Origin: Rattus norvegicus
Lineage: Eukaryota; Chordata; Mammalia; Rodentia; Muridae
Direction: 5' to 3'
Assembly (NCBI RefSeq): GCF_036323735.1
Contig: NC_086026.1
Location: 72,380,039 to 72,444,038, forward strand
DNA: 64,000 bases
The notes beneath the pieces were generated by a model that saw nothing but the letters and a program-made list of their open reading frames with translations, did no database searches and was not told the DNA's origin. The position numbers and the translations under genes were made by a program. Shown in pieces: positions 10,508-21,812 of this stretch (position 1 is the first letter of the stretch; each line of letters begins with the position of its first letter).

Positions 10508-10889
10508 TCTCTAGTAGATAATATTTAAGTCAGACACACACACCCCTGTCCAATCGGCAAAATTTTTAGTTTAAAAATGAAGCTTGCAAACATCTCCCAT
10601 TTTGCCAGTGATGTTTTAAAAATGGACATTTTGAACTCCCTCAGGCTAATTGTCAGTTAGCCACAGTCCCCACTACACTCTGTTGCTGTGCACTCAGGTC
10701 GAGTCATTCATCTATGTTGTCAGGATTGCTCCAGTAAGCATCTATGCATCAACTCTGCATCTTCCCTTCCCAGGGAAGGAGAGAAGTTTTTCTAACCGTC
10801 CTCTGCTCAGTACTGTGTGTTATCAGCTGCCTTGGGCTTGCGATCTCTTACTCCTTCTTCCTTCTGCCTTCAAAAATGAGCTGCTACCT
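10508..10889. other. Single-copy-looking sequence
   Basis: No recognised repeat or gene in about 380 bp. Confidence 0.35.
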
Positions 10890-11060
10890 ATTATGCGTGT
10901 GTTTATGTGTATACCTACATGAGTTTATGTGCACCAGGTGCATGCAGAAGCCCAGAGAAGCAAGAAGAAGAAAGTGTCACAAAGGTGCTAGGAACTCAAC
11001 TTGGGTCCTCCACAAAAGGAGTAACTGCCCTTAACCACTGAGATATCTGTCCAGACCCCT
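10890..11060 (-). mobile_element. B2/B3 SINE
   Basis: GCAGAAGCCCAGAGAAGCAA, GAACTCAACTTGGGTCCTCC, ending CCACTGAGATATCTGTCCAG. Confidence 0.78.
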
Positions 11061-11079
11061 TCTCCCTTTAAAACACTCT

Positions 11080-11170
11080 TGGGATTGGGGATTTAGCTCA
11101 GCAGTAGAGCGCTTGCCTAGCAAGCGCAAGGCCCTGGGTTTGGTCCCCAGCTCTGAAAAAAAAAAAAAAG
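11080..11170 (+). mobile_element. ID SINE
   Basis: GGGATTGGGGATTTAGCTCA, GCGCTTGCCTAGCAAGCGCA, GGGTTTGGTCCCCAGCTC and an A tail. TSD AAACACTCT at 11071-11079 and 11171-11179. Confidence 0.95.
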
Positions 11171-11280
11171 AAACACTCTCCCTTGGCCCTGTGGAATTTT
11201 GTTTTTCTTACTAAATTGCCCAGACCTTAAAGGTTACTCTCCTAATTGTACAGACACATGGTCAACATTTTGAAACTGAG

Positions 11281-11495
11281 GCTCTGGATGTGGCTTAGCT
11301 GGTAGAGGGCTTGCCTAGCATCCTTGAAGCCTTGGGTTCTATCCCAAGCACCACAGAAACCTGATGTGGTGACTCACATCTATGATCATTTAGGAGGTAG
11401 AAAGAGGAGGATCAGGAGTTCAAGGTCATCTTCTGATGACACAGGCAAGTACAAGACTAGCCTTGGACACAAGATCCTGTCTCAAAACAAATTCT
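11281..11495 (+). mobile_element. ID_B1 (B4-family) SINE
   Basis: ID-like head (GTGGCTTAGCTGGTAGAGGG, TTGGGTTCTATCCCAAGCAC) fused to a B1-like right part (GGAGTTCAAGGTCATCTTC, CAAGATCCTGTCTCAAAAC). Confidence 0.82.
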
Positions 11496-11660
11496 GAAGC
11501 TAGCTCTTGGGTTGGGAAAATGTGGGTGACATTGTGTTCCATGACAGAGCTGGATAGAGTCTGGACAGGGCGCTGATTCAGCAGGGGACAGACCTGACAT
11601 TGTCTTTTCTTTTCAGAGAAATAAAAAAGGCTACTGTGGAATAGAATTGAAGACCCAGAA

Positions 11661-12702
11661 ATGAACCCACACACCTATGGTCACTCGATCTTTGACAAAG
11701 GAGCAAAAAACATCCAATGGAAAAAAGATAGCATTTTCAACAAATGGTGCTGGTTCAACTGGAGGTCAGCATGTAGAAGAATACAAATTGACCCATTCTT
11801 ATTGCTCTGTACAAAGCTTAAGTCCAAGTGGATCAAGGACTTCCACATAAAACCAGATACATTCAAACTAATAGAAGAAAAAGTGGGGAAGAGCCTCAAA
11901 AACATGGGCACTGGGGAAAATTTCCTGAACCAATGGCTTATGCTCTAAGATCAAGAATCAATAAATGGGACCTCATAAAACTGCAAAGCTTCTGTAAGGC
12001 AAAGGACACTGTCATTAGGACAAAACGGCAACTAACAGATTGGGGAAAGATCTTTACCAATCCTACATCTGATAGAGGGCTAATATCCAAAATATACAAA
12101 GAACTCAAGAAGTTAGACTCCAGAGAGCCAAATAACCCTGTTAAAAATGGGTACAGAGCTAAACAAAGAATTCTCAGCTGAGGAATATCGAATGGCTGAG
12201 AAGGACCTAAAGAAATGTTCAACATCCTTAGTCATCAGGGAAATGCAAATCAAAACAACCCTGAGAGTCCACCTCACACCAGTGAGAATGGCTAAGATAA
12301 AAAAACTCAGGTGACAGCAGATGCTGGTGAGGATGTGGAGAAAGAGGAACACTCCTCCATTGTTAGTGGGTTTGCAAACTGGTACAACCACTCTGGAAAT
12401 CAGTCTGGAGGGTCCTCAGAGAATTGGACTTACACTACCTGAGGACCCAGCTATACCTCTCCTGGGCATATACCCAAATGATGTTCTAACATACAACAAG
12501 GACACATGCTCCACTATGTTCATAGTAGCCTTATTTATAATAGCCAGAAGCTGGAAAGAACCCAGATGTCCTTCAAGAGGAACAGATACAGAAAATGTGG
12601 TGCATCTACATAATGGAGTACTACTCAGCTATCAAAAACATTGACTTCATGAAATTCATAGGCAAATGAATGGAACTAGAAAATATTCTGAGTGAGGGAA
12701 CC
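11661..12702 (+). pseudogene. LINE-1 ORF2 C-terminal remnant (inactive)
   Basis: Conceptual translation in three frames gives L1 ORF2 C-terminal landmarks: IFDKGAKNIQWKKDSIFNKW, WIKDFHIKPDTFKLIEEKVG, SDRGLISKIYKELKKLD, IREMQIKTTLRVHLTPVRMA and DPAIPLLGIYPND. The endonuclease and reverse-transcriptase domains are missing, lost in the 5' truncation. At least three frameshifts (near 11930, 12150 and 12570) and a TGA at 12667-12669 destroy the frame, so no product is expected. Confidence 0.92.

Positions 12703-12704
<2 letters not shown>

Positions 12705-12791
<87 letters not shown>
12705..12791. repeat. (TC)n(AC)n microsatellite inside L1
   Basis: About 50 bp of TC followed by about 37 bp of AC, replacing the short spacer normally seen before the GGTATGTACTCACTGATAAG motif of L1 ORF2. 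Confidence 0.95.
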
Positions 12792-12793
<2 letters not shown>

Positions 12794-13610
12794 GGTATGT
12801 ACTCACTGATAAGTGGTTATTAGCCCAAATTATGCAAGATACAATCCACATACCACATGAAGCTTAAGAAGAAGGACGACCAAAGTGGGGATGCTTCAGT
12901 CCTTCTTAAAAGGGGGAACAAAAATTTTCATAGGAGGGGATATGGAGACAATGTTTGGAGTAGAGACTGAAGGAATGACCATTCAGAGCCTGCCCTACCT
13001 GGGGATCCAGCCCATATATATACAGCCATCAAAACTAGATAATACTGATGAAGCTAAGAAGTGCATGCTGACAGGAGCCTGATATAGCTGTCTCCTGAGA
13101 GGCTCAGCCAGAGTATGTCAAATATAAAGGCGAATGGTGGCAGCAAACCATTGAACTGAGAACAGGGTCTCCATTGGAGGAGTTAGAGAAAGGATTGAAG
13201 GAACTGAAGGGGCTTGCAACCTCCTAAGAACAACAATGCCAACCAACCAGAGCTCCCAGGGACTAAACCACTACCACAGACTAAGCATGGACAGACCCAT
13301 GGCTCTAGCTGCATATGTAGCAGAGAATGGCCTTGTTAGACACCAATGAGAGAAGAAACCCTTGGTCTTGCCAAGGCTGTACCCTCCCCCCAGTGCAGGG
13401 GAATGTCTGGGGGGAAAAGGGGGTGTTTGGAGAGGGGGAACACCCTTGTAGAAGAAGGAAAGGGGATGGGATAGGGGGTTTATGGCTGGGAAACTGGGAA
13501 AGGGAATAGCATTTAAAATGTAAATAAAAATATCCGATAAAAATAAATAAATAAAAATAAAAGCAAAAAGTTCAAGCCCCCCTGCCCCCAAAAACAGGCT
13601 ACTGTGAAAT

Positions 13611-14029
13611 TCCTTCACTAGGATTTGGGGGATGCAGGGTCAAACAACAATATTGATGGCCCTGGAGGATTCAAGTCAAGTTAACGTGCGGTTGTGTACA
13701 TGGTGGTGGGAGCCAATCTGCCCTCCACATTCCTTTCCATAGCCTGGAAGATGTGACCAAACTATCACAGTGCTCTTCCCAGGTGGGCCATTCCTACACA
13801 AGCAGGAGCCCACTACCCATGGCTCTGAGCAGCCAGTACAGCGCTGATGGGAAGCTACTCATCACCAAGACGTCCTACCACAGGGGTGGCGGGAAATAAG
13901 TGGTGAGAATAATCAAAGACCTGGATTCTGGTTTCAATCCTAATGTTAACTGGGTTATCTGGGGCTTGGGAAGGGCAGTTTTCCTTTTGAGATTCAGATC
14001 TAAACTGCTTTTAAAAGTAATTATTGGTA

Positions 14030-14030
<1 letters not shown>
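13611..14030. other. Single-copy-looking sequence
   Basis: About 420 bp after the L1 target site with no repeat or gene I recognise. Confidence 0.35.
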
Positions 14031-14067
<37 letters not shown>

Positions 14068-14246
14068 GTGTGTGTGCAGGCACGTGTGCATGCATGTGTA
14101 TATGCTTGCAGAGGTTAGAGGAATGTCAGGTCCTCTGGAGCTAGAGTGAGAGTCGGTTGTGATCTGGGTCCTAGGAATAAAAGTCTGGTCCTCTGCAAGA
14201 CTAATATGTGCTCATAACTGCTGAGCCATCTCTCTCTTGGTCCCTA
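14031..14246 (-). mobile_element. B2/B3 SINE with (GT)n expansion
   Basis: GT run at about 14034-14080, then GCAGAGGTTAGAGGAATGTC, GGTCCTCTGGAGCTAGAG and ending GCTGAGCCATCTCTCTCTTG. The GT run sits in the 3' half of the SINE. Confidence 0.8.
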
Positions 14247-14274
14247 GATCTGTTTCTTTTTGTCTTTTCTTTTA

Positions 14275-14277
14275 CAT

Positions 14278-14309
<32 letters not shown>

Positions 14310-14415
14310 CTGGTTTTGAGACAGGGTTTATCTTGTCCTTGCTATCCTGGAACTTGCTCTGTAGACCAAGGCTAGCCTGGAACTCAGAGATCTGGGATTA
14401 ACACCCCGTGCGAGA
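14275..14415 (-). mobile_element. B1 SINE, truncated, with (ATTG)n tail
   Basis: ATTGATTG repeats at 14279-14311, then GAGACAGGGTTTATCTTGTC, GAACTTGCTCTGTAGACC and GAACTCAGAGATCTGGGATT. An internal deletion removes the usual CTGCCTCTGCCTCC block. Confidence 0.82.
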
Positions 14416-15027
14416 TCTGTTTGTTTATTTGTTTTCTTTTCTCAATAATTTACCTTTTTAAATGTACTTTTCATCCCAATCAGGGACACTTGCTCAACTA
14501 GATCTGTTTCTTAAATGAAGACACATAGTAAATTGGTTTTCAATCTCATGTCAAGATTCAGTGGGGAGAAGCTGATGATTTGAGTGGGGAGAGCTAGAAA
14601 AATCAGAAAAAGAAGAAATTTCGTGGGGGGAGGGTGTCCTCAAGTCCCCATGGTAATAGGATTCATGCCAAAGCTTGTGAACTCTTAGGTAGGCAGAGGC
14701 CGTTCCCAGTAAGTGGAACTGCAAAGGCCCAGTGTGGGAGCGTCCTGAGCTACAAAGAAGCAATGGTCACCTCCTGGTCTGGGTTCAGACAGGGCTCTCC
14801 ACAAACATGTCCTGCCCTCCCGTGAATAAAACATGGAGGAGCTTCAAGCTCTGTGAGCTGTCTCTTCTGTACCGGTGGAATCATAAACAGGACTGCAATC
14901 AACATGTCTGTCACACTTCTGACAGGACAGGGACATGCGCTGAAACAGGAGGTGAGTGTGGCCAAGTCATCTGCATAAATAAGGACCTTCGTGGGAAAGG
15001 GTTACCTCCATTATGAACTGCTCCACA
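14416..15027. other. Single-copy-looking sequence
   Basis: About 610 bp with no recognised repeat. Frames of 60-94 codons match nothing I know. Confidence 0.35.
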
Positions 15028-15344
15028 CATGTTGTTCCGTGTGTGTGTCTCTGTGTGTGTATCTATGTGTGTGTCTGTGTCTCTCTCTCTGTGTGTCTCT
15101 GTGTGTGTCTCTGTGTGTGTTCTCTCTCTCCCTCTCTCTCTCTCTGTCTCTCTCTCTGTGTCTCTCTGTGTGTGTCTATGTGTGTGTGAATGTACATGCA
15201 TGAGTGTACATGTGTATGTGTATGCATGCATGTGTGCGTGTATGTGCATGTGTGTGTGTCTGTGTGTGTGCCTGTGTCTGTGTCTTTGTGTGTGTATCTA
15301 TGTGTGTGTCTGTGTCTTTCTCTCTGTGTGTCTCTGTGTGTGTT

Positions 15345-15377
<33 letters not shown>

Positions 15378-15405
15378 GTGTCTCTCTGTGTGTGTCTCTG
15401 TGTGT

Positions 15406-15440
<35 letters not shown>

Positions 15441-15786
15441 CTCTCTGTGTGTGTCTATGTGTGTGTGAATGTACATGCATGAGTGTACATGTGTATGTGT
15501 ATGCATGCATGTGTGCGTGTATGTGCATGTGTGTGTGTCTGTGTGTGTGCCTGTGTCTGTGTCTTTGTGTGTGTATCTATGTGTGTGTCTGTGTGTGTCT
15601 TTCTCTCTGTGTGTCTTTGTGTGTGTCTCTGTGTGTGTTTGTCTCTCTCTCTCTGTCTCTCTCTGTGTCTATGCGTGTGAGTGTACATGTATGAGTGTGC
15701 ATGTGTATGTGTATGCATGCATGTGTGCATGTGTGTGTGCATGTGTGTGCGTGTGCATGTGTGTGTGTGTGTGTGCGTGTGCAGGT
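15028..15786. repeat. GT/CT/TATG array with higher-order duplication
   Basis: About 760 bp of GTGTGTCT, TCTCTC and TGCATG units. The marker GAATGTACATGCATGAG at 15188 recurs at 15467 (279 bp on), with a diverged third copy GAGTGTACATGTATGAG at 15679 (212 bp on), so larger blocks were duplicated within the array. Long frames on both strands (up to 221 codons) are low complexity. Confidence 0.95.
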
Positions 15787-15849
15787 ACTTGCAGAGACCA
15801 TAGACCATCCCTGAATGCTGCTGCCCAGATGCTATTCGCCCCCCCCTTT

Positions 15850-16055
15850 TTTCCTGACAGGGTCCCTTTCTGGCCTGGAACTCACCAGTGACAATAACTC
15901 CCATGAGTTTGTCTGTCTCTGCCTCTCCAGTGTTGGAATCACAATTACCTGCCACTGTAGCTGGCCTGTTAAAAACATGGGTTCTAGGAATTGAACTCAG
16001 GTCTTTGCGTTGCAAGGCAAAACTCACTAAGTGAGCCTCCTCACCAGCACAACTG
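15850..16055 (-). mobile_element. B4/RSINE-like SINE
   Basis: CTGACAGGGTCCCTTTCTGG, GTCTGTCTCTGCCTCTCCAG (B1-like complement), then ACATGGGTTCTAGGAATTGA, ACTCAGGTCTTTGCGTTGCA and AAGTGAGCCTCCTCACCAGC. Confidence 0.7.
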
Positions 16056-16807
16056 TTCTCAATAGTAACAGCAGGAAGAGGTGGCCAGCAGTAGTTGTTT
16101 TGGACAGGGTCTTCACATGGCAGGAGCTTTGGGAGAGCACTTTGTCACAGGGAATCCAGTGCTGGCACTTGTACCTTGACCTCTGATTTCCCTATTATGA
16201 CCCAGTTTAGGCCAGCCTTTTAAAAGCTCATAGAAATATTTCATCACTCTAATTACAGGCGAGACTCCCTGTGTCATAAGAAGAGCTGGTGGAAAGGAGA
16301 ACAATTAGCCAAGGCACATAATTGAAGGGTTTATAAATATATCCGGTAGTGGATGGGGCCTTCCTGTTGGACACTCTCCTCAGAACCCAAGGGCAGAGAT
16401 AGGAGTGCACAGCTCTTAGGCAGGAGGATGATGAACGCTTTATTATAAAACAGGAGTGAGGTGTCTTGGGTAAGGGAGGCTTCCTGTGCCTCCTGTGTGG
16501 ACTGAGTCACACCCTCCCTCCCTCTCCTACCCAGGAGGCTTTCCATGCTGTGGCACCATTTGAAAAGTCTGCTAATCATGAGATAGGAGGGAACATTTGG
16601 AATAGAGACAGTGTGACTCCTGTCACTGAGCAGAACAATGAAGAGTTCAAAAATAGTAGTATCTGCTTGTGGAAAGCCAATAAACATATAATTTTCAGGT
16701 AATTACTAGCATATAATTAGCTCTCTGCTTTTTCATATGCTCTGGCAGAAACGGAATGGGAGAGCCACAGGGACGTAGCTGAGTTCAGTGCATCCCAGAG
16801 CAGAAAG
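16056..16807. other. Single-copy-looking sequence
   Basis: About 750 bp with no recognised repeat. The minus-strand 118-codon and plus-strand 78-codon frames have no family resemblance. Confidence 0.35.
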
Positions 16808-16975
16808 GAAGGTTGTTGTTGTTGTTGTTGTTGCTGTCGTCGTCGTCGTCCTACTCCTCCTCCTCCCCTCCTCCCCTCCTCCTCCTCCCCTCCTCCTCCT
16901 TCCCCTCCTCCTCCCCTCCTACCCCTTCCCCTCTTCTTCTTCTCCCTCCTCCTCTTCCTTTTCCTCTCCTGGACA
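16808..16975. repeat. (GTT)n(CGT)n then pyrimidine-rich (TCC)n tract
   Basis: GTT trinucleotides (16812-16833), GTC repeats (16836-16850), then about 120 bp of nearly pure C/T built on CTCCTCC and CCCCTCC. Confidence 0.93.
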
Positions 16976-17294
16976 GAAATTGAGGGTCAGAGTGCCCCAA
17001 AGCTGGAGGAGCCCAGGTCCACTTCCTTCCGGCTGGTGAGGCTCTAAGGTTACTGAAACTGACTCAGGCCCTACAGACTGAGCATCTGGACTTCACTCCA
17101 GCCCCTTGGCCCTCCACATGTCTGCTGCCCTTGCCCTCAGTATCCTTCTGTAGGATAATTGAACTCAACTCAATGGTGCTTTCTTAGCACACCATGGGAG
17201 GATGGGCGGGGGGAGAAAGTGCAAAGCGGGGAGATATCAGGTGTTACTGGAAAGATGAAGTGGCCATCCCAAGCTCACTTCTATTAGCAAAATC
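16976..17294. other. Single-copy-looking sequence
   Basis: About 320 bp without identifiable features. Confidence 0.35.
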
Positions 17295-17835
17295 TCATCC
17301 CATAGTGTCAGGCTTTTGTTGCCATAGTGGGATCTATAATCAGGCAAACGTTATAGGAAAAGGATTTGTATAAAGCTCGCAGTGTTTATAGGAGGCCAAG
17401 AGTACAAATGGTGTGCATAGTGCAGGCTCCGAGCCCATGGTGGGGCAAGAGGAGAGGGAAAATTGCATCTTGAGCCAGGAGGCTGAGAGGGAAGGAGAAG
17501 GAGGGGCAGGCATAGTCATTTCCTAATAACCCTTTCCAGTGGTGGACAGAGGATGGCGGATGGCAGATCATGAATCATGAGCAGAGGAAGAAAGAATATG
17601 TCTTGAGCCAAGAAGCAGAGAGGGAGAGAGTAGTCTTGTTCATTTTCTGACACCCTTCTCCCCCAAACTACCAATGTGTCCCATATGACTTACCTCACAG
17701 TACCGCCTGACGGGCCTTCTGCTAGGTACCATCTCTTGAAGGTCTTAACATTTCCCACTGCCACCACTCCAGGGACTGAACCTCTGATTGCTTGAAGCCT
17801 GGGAGGACATGCAAACAATGCCTAAATTAGAGCAC
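17295..17835 (-). mobile_element. Probable ancient MaLR/MLT1-type LTR
   Basis: The order of segments follows the reverse complement of mammalian MaLR LTRs: GTTGCCATAGTGGGATCTAT and a GGATTTGTATAAAGCTCGCA-like start, a purine-rich middle (GAGAGGGAAGGAGAAGGAGG), and GGTCTTAACATTTCCCACTG followed by CCACCACTCCAGGGACTGAA. Highly diverged; ends approximate. Confidence 0.5.
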
Positions 17836-20159
17836 TTAGCATTAATTTTATTTCTCTCATTGGGTTTTTGTTGGGTTTCACATGAGAAGTATTGCGATGG
17901 AGTTCATGGAAGGTAACCAGAACATACTCAAGGTCAGTGTGTACAAATCATTGGCTAATATGCAGACTTGGTGGGAAGGCCTGTCATTAGCGGTAGCCTG
18001 TGTATGCTGACTAGCTGTCATTGGCTGCCTTTTGCTTGCTCTTCAGTGCTGAGAGATGGCACCGGGACCTTGCATCACCAGCTACCAATGCTGGAAATAG
18101 AAAATGTCAGCAGTGTATGAAAGAGTACCTACCAAGCAGACACACAGAGCACAAGTACATTTGCAATATATCTGCAGCATTAATTTTTCATAGGGAGAGT
18201 AACAGGGTGCAGGGAACCCAAGAAAGCTATTTAGGCGAGGCAATAAAAGATGGAGAGACGGTTCTTAGGTGATTCTAAGATTCTAAGAGTCCTTGTCTGT
18301 AGATTCTACAGGTTCATGTCTGAGGGTTGCTCTGTGGACTGGTATCCACCCAAATCAGTCATATTAGAGAGTAAATCTGGGGAGGCTTGAAAGGAGGGAT
18401 GCAAATACATATGAATCATCTGTTTAGAGGAAGAGAAGGTGACCAGTTTGACCAGTGTCTTAATTAGCTTCCTCCTGAAAACAGAGCCTGAGGTGAACTT
18501 GGGTGTTTTCATGTTGTCCTGGGATGCAGGAAAGAGGAACAGACCCAGTGAGCCAGGGTAGGAAGACTAGTCCGTGAAGGATATGGTACCCTCATGGAAG
18601 GGGACTTCAGTCCTGCTGGGACATCTCAGAGAAGTCAGAGGCAATGGGTCTCAGGATATTTTGTTTTGAAGGGATGTTATGTTTGTGGGGAAATAGCAAA
18701 GAGGAACCGGATTAATGTTCTCTGACTGTTCTGTTTCATGCCCTGAAGGCTCATTTGTATGTCATACCTCTCTCCCTCCCTCGCCAAATCACTTCTGGGC
18801 ACATGTGAGAGACTTTAGCAGGAGTTTGTGGGTAAGAAGCGTTGTGTGACACTTTGCCTGGGAAGAACAAATGTCTATTCACCCCAGATTGAGGGCCAAA
18901 GTGATGATATTCCTAAAGTCAAACTTGGTGAACCAATGTGTATTATTTCAGGAATATGGATGAGAGGTTACTTATAGGACTAAGGATGACTCAGAAGCAG
19001 CTGCATCATCCATGCCTACTGCACATGGCTAATGACTCATGAAATCTGCATCCCTGGAGCTCTAAGCATGACAGGATAGGTTGCTCAATAGGTCAGCTGG
19101 TTGGAGTGTCCCACCACCCCCAACAGTGGTTTACTGCTTTCATAACTTTGGGGGGACATTGTGAATCTTGTTAGTTTTAGGAACATCCTGACATTTATGT
19201 GTTGTTTTCTCCCTGAGTCTTATGACACTTCCCATTGCTTATGCAGGAACTATTTGAATTCAGATGAAATGCTGCATGACAGGAAGAGTTCAAGATCAGA
19301 TCTTTCCTGTCTGCCCTATCCCTAATGATACGGCTGATTTTTGCAGTAGCTACCTTTCTCCATTGCCACACAGCTCTTGTTAGGTACCCCTTTCTTCCTG
19401 GATCTAACTTATGTTGGGTTCCAGCAACAATATAGACTTAAACTTCTCTCTGCCTTTCCCTCTATTCCTTCTTCTGGTGCTGGGCTCTGAGTGTTTTGTC
19501 ATCCCTTCTTGACACCCAACATTCTGTTCATATTTCTGTGAATGTCTCTTTCTTTCAGGTATTTTCATTTGAACCATCTGAGGTAAAGTTTGCTCCTCAC
19601 ATGATGCTGACTCTAAGGGTACCTTATACCCCAGGTCTTGGGAGGGTCCTTTATACTTTTCCTTCTCCTCAGAAGGACTCATTGCCTTTTGTGTGACAAC
19701 CCGTGTTAGGAGGAAAGCAACTGACATGGCAGATCTACAGATTCAAGGCAAGGATGAGGGAATTCAAGCAATGTCTCAGCAGGGCCATAGCACATAAAAG
19801 AGGAGGAGATTTTGACCATTAGTGACCTTGTCAGTCAAGAATCTGGGAGGGTGCTCCTGTCCTGCAAGCCAGTCATCATGTTTTCTTTGATGAAAAAATA
19901 AAAAAGAGATGTCAGGCTTAAAATTAAACAGCTTATCACATTTTAACTGTCAATCATGGCTATTGTTATTAATGATTAAAATTTGAATCACACATTAAAA
20001 TACTTGCAAGTTTTACATTTCAAACTACAACGAATCTCTAGTAAATTACATTGTACACCAAGAACATTGGTTGGAATGGATGGAAATTTCTACTCTGGGC
20101 CTTCCCGTCCTCTTTTGTTTGGTAAAATGACTTTCCATCTTACCAGTTTAAAGACTCTA
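17836..20159. other. Repeat-poor block
   Basis: The longest stretch without a recognisable SINE, LINE, LTR or microsatellite, about 2.3 kb. No exon with convincing coding character; the 107-codon minus-strand frame at 19404-19727 is isolated. A good place to look for conserved non-coding sequence. Confidence 0.45.
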
Positions 20160-20345
20160 TGATGGTTTATGCTTGCACTCCCAGCACTTGGGAGGCTAAG
20201 GCAGAAAGATCAAGAGTTGACGATCAACCTGTGCAGCTTAGAAAGAAAGAGAAGAGAAAGAAAAGAAAATGATGGGAAAAGAGGAAAGAAGGGAGGGAGG
20301 GAGGGAGGGAGGGAGGGAGGGAGGGAGGGAGGGAGGGAGGAAGGA
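20160..20345 (+). mobile_element. B1 fragment with (GGGA)n tail
   Basis: CACTCCCAGCACTTGGGAGG, CTAAGGCAGAAAGATCAAGA, then AAAGAAAGAG and a GGGA/GGAG run at about 20288-20345. Confidence 0.8.
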
Positions 20346-20641
20346 AGAATTTCTTAAAGAGAGGAGAGTTTGGCTTACTGATGGTTCATTAACATGTATG
20401 AGGCCTGGGATTTAACCCTTATCACTGAAGAAAAGAGATTTAGAAGGTCAAGTTTTTATGTAACTACACCCCTGTGAACTGTGAATGGCACAGCTTTTTC
20501 TTAACCTGCTGGACAGTGCTGTCATGCCCTCCAGTATCCACTGAGGGAGAGCCTTTCATCGCCCCTCCAGGTCTGTTCACTTCGCAAACAGCCCTAAGCC
20601 ACAAAGATTTCCTCTTTTCTCCTCCTCAGCACTCAGGATTT
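20346..20641. other. Unassigned
   Basis: About 300 bp with no recognised feature. Confidence 0.3.
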
Positions 20642-20840
20642 AAACATTTTTTATTTATTATTATTGTGTGTATCTGTGCACATGTGCACGAGCATGCTGT
20701 GATAGGCACATGGAGGTCAGAAGACAATTCAGTGGAGTTAATTCTCTCCTTCCACCTCTGTCTGGTTCCAGGGATCAAACTCCAGTTGTCAAGCATGCAG
20801 GGTAAACGCTTTTACTGGATGAACCATATCCCTGGTCCAG
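20642..20840 (-). mobile_element. B3 SINE
   Basis: GCACATGGAGGTCAGAAGAC, AGTTAATTCTCTCCTTCCAC, AACTCCAGTTGTCAAGCATG, ending GAACCATATCCCTGGTCC. Confidence 0.85.
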
Positions 20841-20904
20841 CATTAGGGATTTAAATAATACAGTTTGGCATCTGCAAGTATGCATTTTGTTTTCTAATTG
20901 CTCA

Positions 20905-21052
20905 TAGGTCTGTCTGTCTTTCCTTCCCTCCCTCCTTCCTTTCTCCTTCCCTCCTTTCTTCTCTCTTCCTTCCAATCCTTGGGTCTCTGCAGTACTCAGA
21001 GCCTTGTACATGTTAGGCATGCTCTATACCACAAAGCTACATGTTCAGTCCT
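20905..21052 (-). mobile_element. (TTCC)n-rich tract joined to an ID-like remnant
   Basis: CT-rich 20915-20970, then GAGCCTTGTACATGTTAGGC and ATGCTCTATACCACAAAGCT, resembling a reverse ID-like SINE whose tail became a TTCC-type microsatellite. Confidence 0.6.
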
Positions 21053-21129
21053 GTTGTTTCTTATATTTTCAATGAAACAAGACATTATCCCGGGTCAGGA
21101 ACATATGCCATTGTGTGCCTAGAACAAGA

Positions 21130-21480
21130 GCAAGTTCGCCTCAACAAACATTTAATGAGCACCTACTGTGTGCTTTGCACAGTACTGGGCTTCAAGCATA
21201 TAAAGATGATGCAGATAAACTCCAGATCTTTGCAGAATGCAGACTCTAGAGAGAGTGAGATACATTTCAATATATAGCTCTAGAATGTCTTTTATGGAAA
21301 CAGTTCAAATGAAGTAGTAAGTATGCTGGGAAAGAGGAGAAGGCTGGGGTCTCCTCTAGGTGCTGAAGAATGAAGATAAGTTTCCAGAAATGATGCTCTG
21401 GTGATAAGTTACACATGAAAGAAAGATGTGTTGAGCAGAGGGATACTTATGCTTAGTGGGTCATTTGGGGCCTGTTGAAG
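21130..21480 (-). mobile_element. Probable LINE-2 remnant
   Basis: CAACAAACATTTAATGAGCA, CCTACTGTGTGCTTTGCACA and GTACTGGGCTTCAAG match the well-known L2-associated motif (ATTTATTGAGCACCTACTATGTGCC type). The downstream sequence is diverged but continues the pattern. Orientation and ends tentative. Confidence 0.55.
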
Positions 21481-21614
21481 GTGTGATGGTCAGAGGCAGG
21501 GTACTACAAAGACCCTTTCCAGACTCCTGAACGTGAGTCCTAGTTTTTTACTCTTTCCATCTTGGACACATCAACTCTGTGAAACATTATCTCCCTATAT
21601 CGAAAGTGGGGAGA

Positions 21615-21720
21615 CATAGGGGCTGCATGTGGTTCATTTGGTAAAAGTTCTGTGCAGGCTTGACAACCTGTGTTTGCAGCCCCAGCATCCATTACCATTC
21701 AGGTGCGAGGGGGGTGGGGA
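21615..21720 (+). mobile_element. B3/B2 SINE head fragment
   Basis: GCTGCATGTGGTTCATTTGG, then GTTTGCAGCCCCAGCATCCA. Diverged head, cut off at the adjacent microsatellite. Confidence 0.5.
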
Positions 21721-21734
21721 GGTATTCAGGGATT

Positions 21735-21736
<2 letters not shown>

Positions 21737-21808
<72 letters not shown>
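21737..21808. repeat. (TG)n(AG)n microsatellite
   Basis: About 33 bp of TG followed by about 38 bp of AG. Confidence 0.97.

Positions 21809-21812
<4 letters not shown>

Larger units (their letters stand above)
11643..13595 (+). mobile_element. 5'-truncated LINE-1 with 3' UTR and TSD
   Basis: About 1.95 kb of a murid L1: the C-terminal part of ORF2, a 3' UTR with a G-rich polypurine stretch (about 13400-13480) and an A-rich tail with AATAAAAAT units. It is bounded by a 15-bp TSD, AGGCTACTGTGGAAT at 11628-11642 and AGGCTACTGTGAAAT at 13596-13610 (one mismatch). Truncation plus TSD is the hallmark of target-primed reverse transcription. A TC/AC microsatellite interrupts the ORF2 3' end. Confidence 0.95.

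Noticed and set aside
11661..12702. Functional LINE-1 ORF2
   Set aside because: 5'-truncated before the endonuclease and reverse-transcriptase domains, with at least three frameshifts and a stop.
15029..15694. 221-codon Cys/Val-rich frame
   Set aside because: Product of GTG/TGT/CTC codons in the GT/CT array.
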